Counted from the stretch's first letter, positions 1 to 8,729 are shown. The stretch is 64,000 nucleotides of DNA from SKVR01 sp964491395 (GCA_964491395.1 CAZBGI010000006.1:1-64000); one strand, 5' to 3'. Numbers and translations: made by a program. The notes: a model not told the origin generated them from the sequence alone.

Positions 1-17
1 ATAATCCGATAATCCGA

Positions 18-1940
18 TCACGGCGAAAGCATCAGGCTGTTACGGTCATTTTGTTGAACGGTTCTGAGGAAGGTTATGAAATCTTCATACTCTTTAGCCT
101 GGAAATAGCCACTTTTCATCATCAATGATCTGTTCACTGCAAGGGTACGGGCTTCAGGCTGATAGTCGTATTTCAGCTGATAGCTGCCAAAGGGGGTGTC
201 AAGAAAAACATTGTCGGGGAGATGGTGGATGTGGTATTCTTCAGGTAGCTGCCAAAACACAGAATCTTGGTAGGAGAGGAGGTTATTTAGCTCAAAATCA
301 TTGATGCGTTTTGCTGTATTGGCAGGAGTTGACATGCTGCGATGCAATAAAAGGGGTTGAAAGACAAGCCGGTCACCTGCTTTGCGCGAGTAATTTTGTG
401 CAATAAAATCCACCTCTTTTATCATCATAGGTTCCGGTATTTTGCTCATGTTTAAGCTCAAATGATTTATTATCAGTTGGTTAATGTCTGAATTTTTCGC
501 AAAAAAATCTTTTTGAGCTTTTTCTCCCATGTAATACAATCCAATTCTTTCTTCAAAGGCCAGGCCATGGAAAGTTTTTTGATGACTTGCCTGAGCTGTT
601 CCATCAGCATGAAGCTGCAAATCAGTTTTTTGTGCAACGGTATTGCGGGAAGGATTTGCCGGGGGAGTTTTGGCCAGCACCCCTCCTTGTTCGGTAGCAA
701 GCAGGACATATTTATTGGTATTGTCTTGTCCGAAATATCCGGCAGGAATTACCTGGTCGGTGGTTTCCAGCCAAAGGGTATCATTAGCAAGGGGCACACA
801 AACAATTACATGATTGAAATAGTTATGCGGGAAACCCGGTTGTGTTTGTATGAATGACTCACCACTGCGTATAAGCGTGTAATAGGATTGAATCCCTATT
901 GCATCCAGCAGTGCCACTGTATAGTTGGACAATGCCTTGCAATCGCCATATCCGTTTTTAGAAACATCCGAAGCCTGCTGGGGTTGAAATCCGCCAATCC
1001 CAAGACTGATGTTTACATACCGGGTATTGGATTGCACAAATTCGTATACTGCACGGATTTTATCAGGCGTATTGGTTAATCCGGAAGTAATTTCTCTGAT
1101 GTGTTGTAATGTAGCCTCGTCCAGTTTTTGTCGATCGCTGTTTAACTCATTGATCCATTGTCCGAATTTTTCCCAGCTTTCCATGTTTCCTTTATAGCCA
1201 CCATGTGCAAAGACGCGTGGGCTGAAGAGAATATAGGGCAGGATATGGTGTTTCGAGGGCATGTAAGGTTCACCGACCAATGCGTTAAAATTGTTCAGGT
1301 GCCAGGTATGCTCAAGCCTGTTGCGACTTGTCTCCTTGATTTGGGGTTCCGCGGAATCAAAATTTGCCGTTGAGTAATTGAAGGAGAAATCCGCGGGTGC
1401 ATCAATAATGATGGATGCTTTTTCAAGGGATATTCCGGCATATTTCACCGGAGACCATGTTTGGTTTAGGTAGAATGTAGAAGAATATGACGTATTGTAT
1501 TCATACTCTACCGTAAAGGGATATTGATTGCTGTATAAATCGGTTTGAATCACCCGGAAATCATTGTATACCGAGAATCCGTCGTAGGCATGCGTATCCT
1601 GAAATTCGTCTTTTCTAAGCTCTCTGATTTTCTTTCCGTGTGAATCGTAAAGGGTTCCTTTAAGTTTTCCCACTTTGATGAATGAGTCATATAAGATCGT
1701 CAGGTCGGCATGTGCCAGGCCTTTTGGTTCCAAAATGGTTATCACCAACTTATGATAGGATTGAGAGCGTTTGTATCCCTTTACGGTAAATTCAGTAAAA
1801 TCTTGTCTGATTACAGCAGAAGCATTTTCCAGCAATGTTTCATCAATATTAACAACGGCATACTCCTGAGCTTGCGTAGGCAACGGATGAATGGCAAACA
1901 GACAGAGAAAAAAGATGACAAGTTTCATCATGATTTGCAT
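18..1940 (-). CDS. Secreted DUF3857/transglutaminase-like protein (catalytic form)
   Basis: Predicted secreted protein of 640 residues with an N-terminal signal peptide ending near TQA-QE (about residue 25). An N-terminal DUF3857-type beta domain (about 30-240) precedes a transglutaminase-like core (about 285-400). The papain-like triad is visible: C334 in GYGDCKA, H377 in FNHVIV and D395 in LETTD. Family members are bacterial transglutaminase/protease-fold enzymes of unknown substrate acting in the periplasm or at the surface. It starts 11 nt after the stop of a second DUF3857 gene, so the two are almost certainly co-transcribed. In-frame ATGs at 1940, 1931 and 1928 are all possible; there is no Shine-Dalgarno site to choose between them. 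Family assignment is firm; substrate is unknown. Confidence 0.85.
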   Translation of the reverse strand: MQIMMKLVIFFLCLFAIHPLPTQAQEYAVVNIDETLLENASAVIRQDFTEFTVKGYKRSQSYHKLVITILEPKGLAHADLTILYDSFIKVGKLKGTLYDSHGKKIRELRKDEFQDTHAYDGFSVYNDFRVIQTDLYSNQYPFTVEYEYNTSYSSTFYLNQTWSPVKYAGISLEKASIIIDAPADFSFNYSTANFDSAEPQIKETSRNRLEHTWHLNNFNALVGEPYMPSKHHILPYILFSPRVFAHGGYKGNMESWEKFGQWINELNSDRQKLDEATLQHIREITSGLTNTPDKIRAVYEFVQSNTRYVNISLGIGGFQPQQASDVSKNGYGDCKALSNYTVALLDAIGIQSYYTLIRSGESFIQTQPGFPHNYFNHVIVCVPLANDTLWLETTDQVIPAGYFGQDNTNKYVLLATEQGGVLAKTPPANPSRNTVAQKTDLQLHADGTAQASHQKTFHGLAFEERIGLYYMGEKAQKDFFAKNSDINQLIINHLSLNMSKIPEPMMIKEVDFIAQNYSRKAGDRLVFQPLLLHRSMSTPANTAKRINDFELNNLLSYQDSVFWQLPEEYHIHHLPDNVFLDTPFGSYQLKYDYQPEARTLAVNRSLMMKSGYFQAKEYEDFITFLRTVQQNDRNSLMLSP

Positions 1941-1951
1941 AAGGTTAGCGG

Positions 1952-3961
1952 TTATTCTATCTGCAGGATAATGTTGTCGTTGTTGTCGTTGACCTTTTGG
2001 GTCATAAAATTTCTGAAGTATTCATATTGACTTGCTTTTACGGTTCTGGTTTTACGGTTTTCTGCATATGTAATGATAATGGAGTTCTGGTTTTCAATAA
2101 AATTACATATATAGGAAAATCTTCCCCACGTTTTCTCTTTCACCCCGGGCAAGTGCGTCACTGTCATGTTATCAGGCAAATTGATATTGAAAACAACAGA
2201 GGTAGTACCTGTTGTAGGGTATTTGACAGGATATACCCTTTCTTCTGATTTAAAAGGGTTTTCATCTATGGTTTCAAAAAGAAGAGCGGGAAGCAGCATT
2301 TCGTTTCCAATGTTTTGGGCATAACCGGGAAGGTTTACATCGGCTTTGAGGGTGACCATCAGCTTTTCCTTATCTTCTGTTTCCAGCGAAATATTGCTGA
2401 CCGCGACCCCTGTTTTACCTGAAAATGACTTCAGCAAATCTTCTGGAGAGCTGTTTTCTATTTGTTGTAGCAGCTTGAAAGCGCCAAAATGGGTGTAATT
2501 GAAAGTCATGTGGCCCCTGAGGTTTCCATTTTGGTCAAGGGAAAGATCGTAGAATTTGCTTACATCCGAAGTGATATGCTGTTCCAGATTCACCCATTCA
2601 TTTACCTGATTGTCAATAATCCTTCCTTGTCCGTTAATAGCACGCTGCGGCAAATACCCTGCTATAGGTTTCAGCAGCGTAGCATCTGCCATAACAGGGT
2701 CATGACCGGGCAGTTTTACTATAGCGGCCACATAATCCCATTCAGAAATGGTGGGAGAATCGGATACCAGGGCACCATTTTCTACTGTGCTTATGGCTAC
2801 GGGATAAGCAGGAAGATTAAGATGCCTGAGCAAGGCCACCAGTAAAAGGTTTATTTCAGCACTGTTGCCCACACCCTTCAATACAACCTCTTCTGCTGTG
2901 TTATCCGCCATAAAGGAAGCATCCTGATTCCATTTTACTTTCTCGTGTATAGTTTCCATTGCCCACTGGATGGTTTCTTCAGGGCTGTCAAATTCCTGTT
3001 CGGGTTTATATGTGATGATTTTCTGTGCTTCATCCAGGTATTTTCCGAAATTTTTATGTTTTAAAAGATACTTACTGACATCTTCCCAGGTTGTAGTATA
3101 ATGAACGGGTTCTATGTCAGGAAACTGCTCATTCAGCATTTCAAAAGATACCCCACCAAGGTAGTTATATATGTTGTCCGTATAGGGTTCTTCTTTGAGC
3201 CCTTCCATATTTTTTACTACCCATTTGTAATGGGTACTTTTAGAGGAAATGGTATAGGTGTCGCCATCAATATTTTGACCATAATTTTTAATTTTCTCTG
3301 TGTACCTGAAGTTTTCGTTTGTTTCCTTTTTTTCATTTACGGCAAGTTCAAAAAAGCCCCTGTTGCGTGCTCTGTAATTGAAAAATGAAGGAAGGTTTAC
3401 ATTGTATTCACTGTGAATTACAGGGACGTGATGCTGAAAACGCCAACCCCTCATGTTGAACAAAAAGTCAGATGCAAGACTATATTTAACCTCTACAACA
3501 CTTCCGGGTTTTACTTCGGGAAAAGCAAAAGCATACTCCTTCCAGTTGTTATCCAAATCTTTAACAAAACCCTCTTTAACCTTAATCCGGGTGCGTTTGG
3601 GTTTAGTCCCTTTCAGATTGTAAACATGAGCACGGAATTTGGTAAGCTTCTCTTTGCCATTGTCCGACTGGTAAAAAGGGATGGAGAAATCTCCGAATCT
3701 CAGCCCTGCCTCGTTAAGAATAATAAGGCGCCTCTCTCGATTGAAAACAAACTGAAAGCTGCGGCTCGAATTGTTGTATGTAAATCTGCAATCTGCCACA
3801 TCTCCGATAATTACAGCAGGTTCGTCAGGATATTTTTCACGATAGTATTCAAGATCCATGTCAGCCGCAGCTATTTTTCCGAACTCGAAAGGGGGAGATG
3901 CCAGGCAGGCATAAGTGGGTATAAGCAATAGTAGTATTGCTGTGGTCAGGCTTATTTTCAT
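1952..3961 (-). CDS. Secreted DUF3857 protein with degenerate transglutaminase core
   Basis: A 669-residue secreted paralogue of the following gene, with a signal peptide (hydrophobic residues 5-20, then ASPP). DUF3857 is N-terminal; a transglutaminase-like fold spans about 325-430. Aligned by eye to its neighbour, the catalytic Cys position reads Ser (S367 in GVGNSAEI) and the His position reads Tyr (Y410 in EWDYVA); the Asp (D426 in MADAT) is kept. It is therefore probably not a thiol enzyme and may be a binding partner of the active paralogue. The ATG at 3961 is preferred to a longer reading because the signal peptide begins there and a good promoter lies 80-115 nt upstream. First gene of a two-gene operon. 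Confidence 0.85.
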   Translation of the reverse strand: MKISLTTAILLLLIPTYACLASPPFEFGKIAAADMDLEYYREKYPDEPAVIIGDVADCRFTYNNSSRSFQFVFNRERRLIILNEAGLRFGDFSIPFYQSDNGKEKLTKFRAHVYNLKGTKPKRTRIKVKEGFVKDLDNNWKEYAFAFPEVKPGSVVEVKYSLASDFLFNMRGWRFQHHVPVIHSEYNVNLPSFFNYRARNRGFFELAVNEKKETNENFRYTEKIKNYGQNIDGDTYTISSKSTHYKWVVKNMEGLKEEPYTDNIYNYLGGVSFEMLNEQFPDIEPVHYTTTWEDVSKYLLKHKNFGKYLDEAQKIITYKPEQEFDSPEETIQWAMETIHEKVKWNQDASFMADNTAEEVVLKGVGNSAEINLLLVALLRHLNLPAYPVAISTVENGALVSDSPTISEWDYVAAIVKLPGHDPVMADATLLKPIAGYLPQRAINGQGRIIDNQVNEWVNLEQHITSDVSKFYDLSLDQNGNLRGHMTFNYTHFGAFKLLQQIENSSPEDLLKSFSGKTGVAVSNISLETEDKEKLMVTLKADVNLPGYAQNIGNEMLLPALLFETIDENPFKSEERVYPVKYPTTGTTSVVFNINLPDNMTVTHLPGVKEKTWGRFSYICNFIENQNSIIITYAENRKTRTVKASQYEYFRNFMTQKVNDNNDNIILQIE

Positions 3962-4044
3962 TGGAGGTGTTTTTAGGCAGTAAGGGGTAAAGGCTGTTTT
4001 TAAGGATAAAAGTTTACAATTCTTTATATGTGAATAATGAGAGA

Positions 4045-4076
4045 CAAATCTATGATTTATTGTTTTAATATGCAAA
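4045..4076 (-). promoter_or_regulatory. Bacteroidota-type promoter for the DUF3857 operon
   Basis: On the minus strand TTTG (4076-4073), exactly 20 nt, then TAGATTTG (4052-4045). This matches the Bacteroidota sigma consensus TTTG / TAnnTTTG in both boxes. Transcription would start near 4040, leaving a leader of about 80 nt before the ATG at 3961. Confidence 0.7.
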
Positions 4077-4180
4077 TAAAACAAAAATAAAATTAACATT
4101 AGCACCTTTGGCCTGTCTTTTCATCCGTTAGCCGGAGGCAATATAAATCTATCGAAGGCGAAATCTACCTGCATTTATTA

Positions 4181-4188
4181 TACTTTTG
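4181..4188 (+). promoter_or_regulatory. Probable -7 box for prmC
   Basis: TACTTTTG matches TAnnTTTG, 38 nt before the prmC ATG. No convincing TTTG is seen at the expected -33 position, so this rests on the -7 element alone. Confidence 0.4.
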
Positions 4189-4225
4189 CATTGGAAAATC
4201 AGGAAAATTAATATTCACAGCAGGC

Positions 4226-5104
4226 ATGAAAGGATTAAAAAACAATACCCTTGACAGTGTTTTGACTTGGTTTGTCAACAGTATATCGGGTGCATATGAA
4301 GAAAAAGAAGCCAGGGCCATTACAGGGATAGTTTTTGAGCATCAGCTAAAGTTGTCTGCTGTAGATTTGATTGTTGAGAAAAGCAAAAGACTTTCTGAAG
4401 GGGATATTGTTAATCTTTACCGTATCATCAAAAGACTCAACAGCGGCGTACCTGTGCAACATATCACAGGCACAGGGCATTTCAGGGATCTTGTTTTGAA
4501 GGTAAGTAGCGATGTTTTGATTCCCCGCCCTGAAACCGAGGAACTGGTACAGTGGATTGTGGATGATTTTGCCGCTGCCAAACCCTCAGATCGTTTGAAT
4601 ATCTGGGATATTGGCACCGGTAGCGGGGCCATAGCGGTAAGTATTGCTGCAGAGATGAAAAACACACAGGTATGGGCCAGTGATGTGAGTGAAAAGGCAC
4701 TGGCCATGGCCAGAGAAAACAGTACTGTAAGCGGGCAGCAAGTCTGTTTCTTTCTTCACGATATTCTTGTTGATGACCCTCCGGAGGTAAAATTTGATGT
4801 AATGGTCAGCAATCCGCCCTACATCCGCCATTCGGAGAAGCCCCTGATGCGAACCCATGTGTTAGATCATGAGCCTCATACAGCCCTTTTCGTACCTGAT
4901 GAGGATCCTTTGCTGTTTTACCGTGCTATCGGACAAGCAGGTAAACAATCATTAATTGCCGGAGGAAGGATATACCTTGAAATCAATGAAGCCCTGGGGC
5001 AGGAAACCTGTCAGCTTTTCGAATCTCTGGGCTATGTGCAGGTGGAGGTAAAAAAAGACCTGCCTGGTAAGGACCGTTTTGTAAAAGCGTACCTGCCGTT
5101 TTAA
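4226..5104 (+). CDS. prmC: Release factor glutamine methyltransferase PrmC
   Basis: Cytoplasmic SAM-dependent N5-glutamine methyltransferase that modifies the Gln of the GGQ motif in peptide chain release factors. The 292-residue length is normal. An N-terminal helical domain carries QHITG (78-82). The Rossmann methyltransferase domain has motif I DIGTGSG (128-134) and the glutamine-binding NPPYI (196-200). Its presumed substrate RF1 (prfA) is encoded in the same window about 18 kb away, not adjacent as in many bacteria. The gene stands alone, diverging from the DUF3857 operon. The ATG follows a -7 box by a short leader. Confidence 0.95.
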   Translation: MKGLKNNTLDSVLTWFVNSISGAYEEKEARAITGIVFEHQLKLSAVDLIVEKSKRLSEGDIVNLYRIIKRLNSGVPVQHITGTGHFRDLVLKVSSDVLIPRPETEELVQWIVDDFAAAKPSDRLNIWDIGTGSGAIAVSIAAEMKNTQVWASDVSEKALAMARENSTVSGQQVCFFLHDILVDDPPEVKFDVMVSNPPYIRHSEKPLMRTHVLDHEPHTALFVPDEDPLLFYRAIGQAGKQSLIAGGRIYLEINEALGQETCQLFESLGYVQVEVKKDLPGKDRFVKAYLPF

Positions 5105-5128
5105 TCATTTACCATCCATTTTTATTGT

Positions 5129-5295
5129 GGTTCTACTACTAAATTAGTGGATAAGGCTATGTTTTGATAATAAATTAGATTTGTTCGTCCGTAGACTGAA
5201 GAGAATCCTCTTCGGTCTTCTGTCTCCGGTCTTCTGTCTATACCCATTGAACCAATGTAACTTGTATTTCTATCCACTAAAATTACAGTAGAACC
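5129..5295. repeat. 167-bp inverted-repeat (MITE-like) element
   Basis: 25-nt arms 5129-5153 and 5271-5295 are an imperfect inverted repeat: both run GGTTCTACT...TAGTGGATA when read inward, differing only in the middle. Between them is a duplicated 13-mer, CGGTCTTCTGTCT, at 5213-5225 and 5227-5239. The element fills the space between convergent prmC and the nitroreductase. TTTAT occurs just outside each end, which could be a target duplication. No coding capacity. It could be a small non-autonomous element or a structured bidirectional transcript end. Confidence 0.55.
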
Positions 5296-5311
5296 TTTAT
5301 TATAGTACCCT

Positions 5312-5908
5312 TTATTCCACCCTGGTAATTTTTTCCGGATCCCATTTGTCTTTGGGTTGAACATCCTCCTTGGGATAACCTACAGGAATAATGTTTAGAG
5401 GAACAATATGATCAGGTAAATTCAGTGCCTTATTTACTGCATCAATGCGAAGCTGGTAAGGATATACGCCGGTCCATACAGCTCCCAATCCCTGCGCTTC
5501 GGCTGCCAGCAAGAGATTTTGCGTAGCTGCTGCACAATCCAGCGTCCAGTTGTGGATTTGCTCTTCATTGGGGTTTCCTTTTTGGGTATCTCCGGCTACC
5601 ACGATGGCCATGGGAGCATGGGCAAGCATTTTGGCGTAAGGCAAGGATTCTGCCAGTTGATTCAGCACTTCGCGGCTGGTGATTACATAAAACTGCCAGG
5701 GTTGTATATTACGGGCTGTTGGAGCAGCCATGGCGGCACGAAGCATGGTTTCAATCTTTTCGTCAGGGACAGTCTTTTCCTGGTATTGCCTTACACTTTT
5801 GCGGTTGTGAATGACCTCGAATACATCGGTTGGGGATTGCTGGCTCATAAGTTCGGGTTTTAAAAGCATGAAAAATGCCAGGAAGGTGAATGCAACTATT
5901 TTATACAT
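5312..5908 (-). CDS. Nitroreductase family FMN oxidoreductase
   Basis: A 198-residue member of the nitroreductase superfamily, FMN-dependent NAD(P)H oxidoreductases that reduce nitro compounds, quinones or related substrates. The family FMN-phosphate-binding signature is seen as NRKSVRQY near residues 31-38, with PTARNIQPWQFYV at about 62-74 and the C-terminal flavin loop GAVWTGVYP. The first 20 residues are hydrophobic (VAFTFLAFFMLL), so either the protein is exported or anchored, or the real start is the internal Met at residue 21. Substrate is not predictable. It lies beside the gap-broken cupin/PepSY region, and the mobile-looking repeat separates it from prmC. Confidence 0.85.
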   Translation of the reverse strand: MYKIVAFTFLAFFMLLKPELMSQQSPTDVFEVIHNRKSVRQYQEKTVPDEKIETMLRAAMAAPTARNIQPWQFYVITSREVLNQLAESLPYAKMLAHAPMAIVVAGDTQKGNPNEEQIHNWTLDCAAATQNLLLAAEAQGLGAVWTGVYPYQLRIDAVNKALNLPDHIVPLNIIPVGYPKEDVQPKDKWDPEKITRVE

Positions 5909-6009
5909 GGCTTTGATTTTACCCTGTAAAAGTAATTTTTTTTTGCCAGAAAAATTTTGTTCAATAATGAATCCGCTTCAGTATAATGTCTCTTCGAATT
6001 ATTTCTGCT

Positions 6010-6255
6010 TCAAAGAAGCTTTACAACCATAATTCTCACAACTTCCCATGTAAGATTTTCCATTTGTCTCTGTTCGTCGCTGGTTACAAAAACGGTTTCA
6101 AAGGGTTCAATGGTCATGTTTTTTTTTTCGCTTGTTAAGGTTGCCTTGCCGCTAAGGCCGATAAACACTACATCGAAAGGATTTTGATGCGAAGGGATGA
6201 TTTCACCGGGCTGCAAAGTCAGCAGGATGGTTTTAGTAATGTTATTGCTGAACAT
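6010..6255 (-). CDS. Small cupin-like protein
   Basis: An 81-residue protein whose pattern (LQPGEIIPSHQNPFDVVFIGLSG, then TIEPFETVFV) fits a single small cupin barrel: a Pro-Gly turn, a metal-site-like His, and a second strand pair. It begins 6 nt after the stop of an open frame coming out of the assembly gap, so it belongs to an operon that includes the gene lost in the gap. A second, more typical cupin lies on the other side of the PepSY gene. Function is unknown; it may sense a ligand or metal in the redox cluster. It could also be a shortened relic. Confidence 0.55.
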   Translation of the reverse strand: MFSNNITKTILLTLQPGEIIPSHQNPFDVVFIGLSGKATLTSEKKNMTIEPFETVFVTSDEQRQMENLTWEVVRIMVVKLL

Positions 6256-6261
6256 GAGGCG

Positions 6262-6297
6262 TCAGTCAACGGAGGCATTAATCCTGTGAGCTTCCCG
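6262..6297 (-). CDS. C-terminal tail of a gene entering the gap
   Basis: Reading out of the Ns on the minus strand, one frame gives 11 residues ending NASVD and a TGA stop 6 nt before the small cupin ATG. That spacing is typical of an operon, so this is probably the true 3' end of the gap gene (the PepSY protein or a further gene). A competing frame stays open to about 6219 but overlaps the cupin start. Too short to identify. Confidence 0.3.
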   Translation of the reverse strand, partial: REAHRINASVD

Positions 6298-6397
6298 NNN
6301 NNNNNNNNNNNNNNNNNNNNNNNNNNNNNNNNNNNNNNNNNNNNNNNNNNNNNNNNNNNNNNNNNNNNNNNNNNNNNNNNNNNNNNNNNNNNNNNNN
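6298..6397. other. Assembly gap (100 N)
   Basis: Exactly 100 undetermined bases. This is the conventional placeholder for a scaffold gap of unknown length, so any amount of sequence may be missing and any frame read across it is meaningless. It breaks the PepSY-TM gene. Confidence 0.98.
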
Positions 6398-6656
6398 CCC
6401 GCATCAAGCTGTCGGTAAGCCAGGGGCCAATGTTTCCATAAACCAGCAGGCTATCCGTTCCGATGTAAGTAGCTGATTTTACTGCTGCCAGGTTCCAGTT
6501 ATGATACCGGTTGGGTCCGGGAAGGTAATTTCTGTTGATGTCGAGAGGAGAGAAAAAAATCCGGTGGTTAAGTACAATGCCGCTTACAGCAAATAAAAGA
6601 ATGAATACTGCGGCAATGAGACCTAACCACCGGTGAAGGAATTTCAGGGTTTTCAC
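6398..6656 (-). CDS. PepSY-associated TM protein, N-terminal part (truncated by gap)
   Basis: 86 residues are visible before the gap. LKFLHRWLGLIAAVF followed by LLFAVSGIVLNH is the hallmark first transmembrane helix of PepSY-associated TM-helix proteins, inner-membrane proteins often linked to flavin or metal reduction. The start is a GTG; no ATG lies in a better place. The remaining two-thirds of the protein should lie in the gap. It follows the cupin gene by about 30 nt on the same strand, so it is probably part of the same transcript as the cupin and BFD genes. Function in this setting is unproven. Confidence 0.65.
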
Positions 6657-6685
6657 AATACAATGCTTAGGGTATGAGCGTGAAA

Positions 6686-7018
6686 TTATTTGTCACTTCC
6701 CTTGATCATGGTCAGTAACATCTTGAAGGGTTCCAAAGCCACCACTGCATGAGGTATTCCGGCAGGCATGATAATGGTTTGTCCTTCGTAAAGGATATAA
6801 GGTTTTTTATCAATGGTAATTTCTACTTTGCCTTCCACGCATTGTACCATCGCATCAAAAGGAGCTGAATGCTCGCTGAGTTGCTGCCCTTTGTCAAAGG
6901 CAAAAAGGCTGATATTGCCTGTAGATTTTTCTAAAACACGCTTGCTTACTACGCTGTTTTCAGAATAGGAAATGTCTTTTTTGAAATCGTAAATGTTACT
7001 GTGATTGAAATTGCTCAT
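6686..7018 (-). CDS. Cupin-domain protein
   Basis: A 110-residue single-domain cupin. Both motifs are visible: GQQLSEHSAPFDAMVQCVEG (motif 1, metal His and acidic residues) and GQTIIMPAGIPHAV (motif 2, PxxxPH). Small stand-alone cupins of this type commonly bind a transition metal and occur beside hcp and nitrite/nitric-oxide stress genes in anaerobes. Here it sits in a minus-strand run with a PepSY protein downstream and a BFD-type 2Fe-2S protein 90 nt upstream. No signal peptide, so cytoplasmic. The exact reaction, if any, cannot be read from sequence. Confidence 0.8.
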   Translation of the reverse strand: MSNFNHSNIYDFKKDISYSENSVVSKRVLEKSTGNISLFAFDKGQQLSEHSAPFDAMVQCVEGKVEITIDKKPYILYEGQTIIMPAGIPHAVVALEPFKMLLTMIKGSDK

Positions 7019-7108
7019 AATTATCGGGTTTAATGGGTTTATATTTTAAGTTTGAAGGGGGAAGGGGGGAGAAGAACTGGGAAATAATGAACCAACAACT
7101 GGCAACAA

Positions 7109-7300
7109 TTATTCTTCCACACTTCCATTAATTTCTTCCAGCAGCAGATAAATGTCATCCACGCATGCTCCGCATACGGTACCGGCTTCTGTATCTTCCT
7201 GCACCTGGCTTACACTTTTTAATTTTTTGTTTTTAATGGCATCTTCCACTTCACCTTTGGTAATGTCCATGCATGTGCAAAGAATGTCCTCTCTGTTCAT
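7109..7300 (-). CDS. BFD-like [2Fe-2S]-binding protein
   Basis: A 63-residue protein with the complete Fer2_BFD ligand set: C8 and C10 (CTC) and C43 and C46 (CGAC). The domain is known from bacterioferritin-associated ferredoxin and from NAD(P)H-nitrite reductase and NifU, where it carries one [2Fe-2S] cluster. As a free-standing protein it is a likely small electron carrier or cluster donor for neighbouring redox enzymes such as Hcp. It is encoded between the cupin and the porin on the same strand. No clear TAnnTTTG box was seen directly upstream. Confidence 0.85.
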   Translation of the reverse strand: MNREDILCTCMDITKGEVEDAIKNKKLKSVSQVQEDTEAGTVCGACVDDIYLLLEEINGSVEE

Positions 7301-7431
7301 AATATTTTTGTTTTTAAGTTATATACGGGTTTGTATAGATCGTGTAGGGCAAATTGTGTTGGCATTTTTGATTGTATGTGCTGAATAACTTCTGAAGCAA
7401 TTACAAGCTAAATATTTTTTCATGCCCGGTA

Positions 7432-8670
7432 TTATAAAAACCTGGGTTTGACGACAATCATGGCCCACATCCAGTTTTGAATATCCTTCTTGCTGCCACC
7501 CTTGATTCTTTCCATGGTTTCGGTGGCCAGCAAATGAGAGTATCCTATTCTTAAAGCTACGGAAGGATTGATGGCATAACCTGCCATGACATCCAGCTCG
7601 GTGCCCAGAAATTTATTCAAACTTTCGTTGGGATTGCCGGCAGAAGTGACTTTTCCATCAGCCCAGAAATTATGCAGGGCAGCCATTCCCATCCATCTTT
7701 CCCCAGAATAATCCAAAGCAACATAAACGTCGCGTAGTCCAACAGTATTGGTATGATTACCCACATAAAAATAGTCCATGTGCCCGTTGAAACGGTGATT
7801 GGTTCCAAACCAGGGTGTAAAAGAGTTGTTATCCTGTGTTTGATCCGTGTCGGTACCCGAAAGCCATTCAAAACCACCTTTGAAAGACCATTCATCGCTG
7901 GCAGGAATTCTGGCTTCTGCTGCCAGGTACCAGGCGTTCAAATCTTTGTCAAAGGCATCTTTCCCGGTCTGCAGGTATGCAGAACCTTCCAGGTGGAATG
8001 GGTTAAAATCATGGGAAACAAAGGCTCCCAGGGTTTGGTTGAATACTGTTTTTTCTACACTATGCTGAAACCCCAGGTTCATGGCCAGCAAACTGATACC
8101 GGTATTGCCGGGTTGATGGTTGAACCAGGCAAACTGCATGGTTTTATAATTGCTGAGTTGGTATGGGGTTCCGATACGTCGTTCCCCTTCCTGGTTGAAG
8201 GCAAGTCCACCATGTATTTTCATTCCTGAAGGAAGATCAAGTTTTAGCAAAGCCAAATCATGGCTGCGACCCTGTTGAGCCCAATCAACATTGCCCAAGA
8301 TGCGGGTATTGTCATATACCAACTCCTGGCGACCCAGCTTTAAGGTCCACACCGCATTGAGGGGTATTTCGGCCCAGGCCTCATGGATTGAAGAATTAAT
8401 ATCAGAACGGTTGAGTTGGGGTACTTCACCCCATACCCTTACATCCTGCAGGCTGATAAACACTTTTACATCGGTATGTTCGTAACCAAAATTCAGACGC
8501 GATCGCTGAGAGATAAAAAAAGCGGCATCTTCACCAGGCCCTATGAGGGAGCTGAATCCATGCCGGTATTCACTGCGGGGTCTTAATTCACCGGTGAGGG
8601 AAAATTGTGCAACCAACGGGGTGCTGATTATCCACAATACAACAAGGCTTAAAAGTGCTTTTTTTATCAT
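7432..8670 (-). CDS. Outer-membrane porin of the alginate-export type
   Basis: A 412-residue outer-membrane beta-barrel with a signal peptide (residues 1-21, ending LVAQ). After FSLTGELRPRSEYRHG come alternating amphipathic strands with aromatic girdles (for example FISQRSRLNFGYE, TLKLGRQELVYD), characteristic of the AlgE-like alginate-export/porin family. Such proteins are often found next to nitrogen-oxide or respiratory genes in Bacteroidota and are probably general anion or substrate channels; an alginate link should not be assumed. It lies between the hcp terminator and the BFD gene. A TAAATTTG box (8709-8702) lies about 32 nt before the ATG, suggesting its own promoter. Confidence 0.8.
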   Translation of the reverse strand: MIKKALLSLVVLWIISTPLVAQFSLTGELRPRSEYRHGFSSLIGPGEDAAFFISQRSRLNFGYEHTDVKVFISLQDVRVWGEVPQLNRSDINSSIHEAWAEIPLNAVWTLKLGRQELVYDNTRILGNVDWAQQGRSHDLALLKLDLPSGMKIHGGLAFNQEGERRIGTPYQLSNYKTMQFAWFNHQPGNTGISLLAMNLGFQHSVEKTVFNQTLGAFVSHDFNPFHLEGSAYLQTGKDAFDKDLNAWYLAAEARIPASDEWSFKGGFEWLSGTDTDQTQDNNSFTPWFGTNHRFNGHMDYFYVGNHTNTVGLRDVYVALDYSGERWMGMAALHNFWADGKVTSAGNPNESLNKFLGTELDVMAGYAINPSVALRIGYSHLLATETMERIKGGSKKDIQNWMWAMIVVKPRFL

Positions 8671-8701
8671 GGTGTCTTAAATTAAGGTTGGTAAGATTAT
8701 G

Positions 8702-8709
8702 CAAATTTA
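8702..8709 (-). promoter_or_regulatory. Probable -7 box of the porin gene
   Basis: TAAATTTG on the minus strand, a full match to TAnnTTTG, about 32 nt before the porin ATG and just downstream of the hcp terminator. The -33 element is not obvious. Confidence 0.45.
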
Positions 8710-8729
8710 AGATAAAAAAACATGGAAGT

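Noticed and set aside
5122..5364. 80-residue minus-strand frame at the end of the nitroreductase
   Set aside because: It overlaps the MITE-like repeat and the nitroreductase 3' end in another frame; no family similarity.
6219..6656. A single 145-residue frame read across the Ns
   Set aside because: The 100 Ns are a placeholder of unknown length, so continuity of frame is accidental; split into two partial pieces instead.
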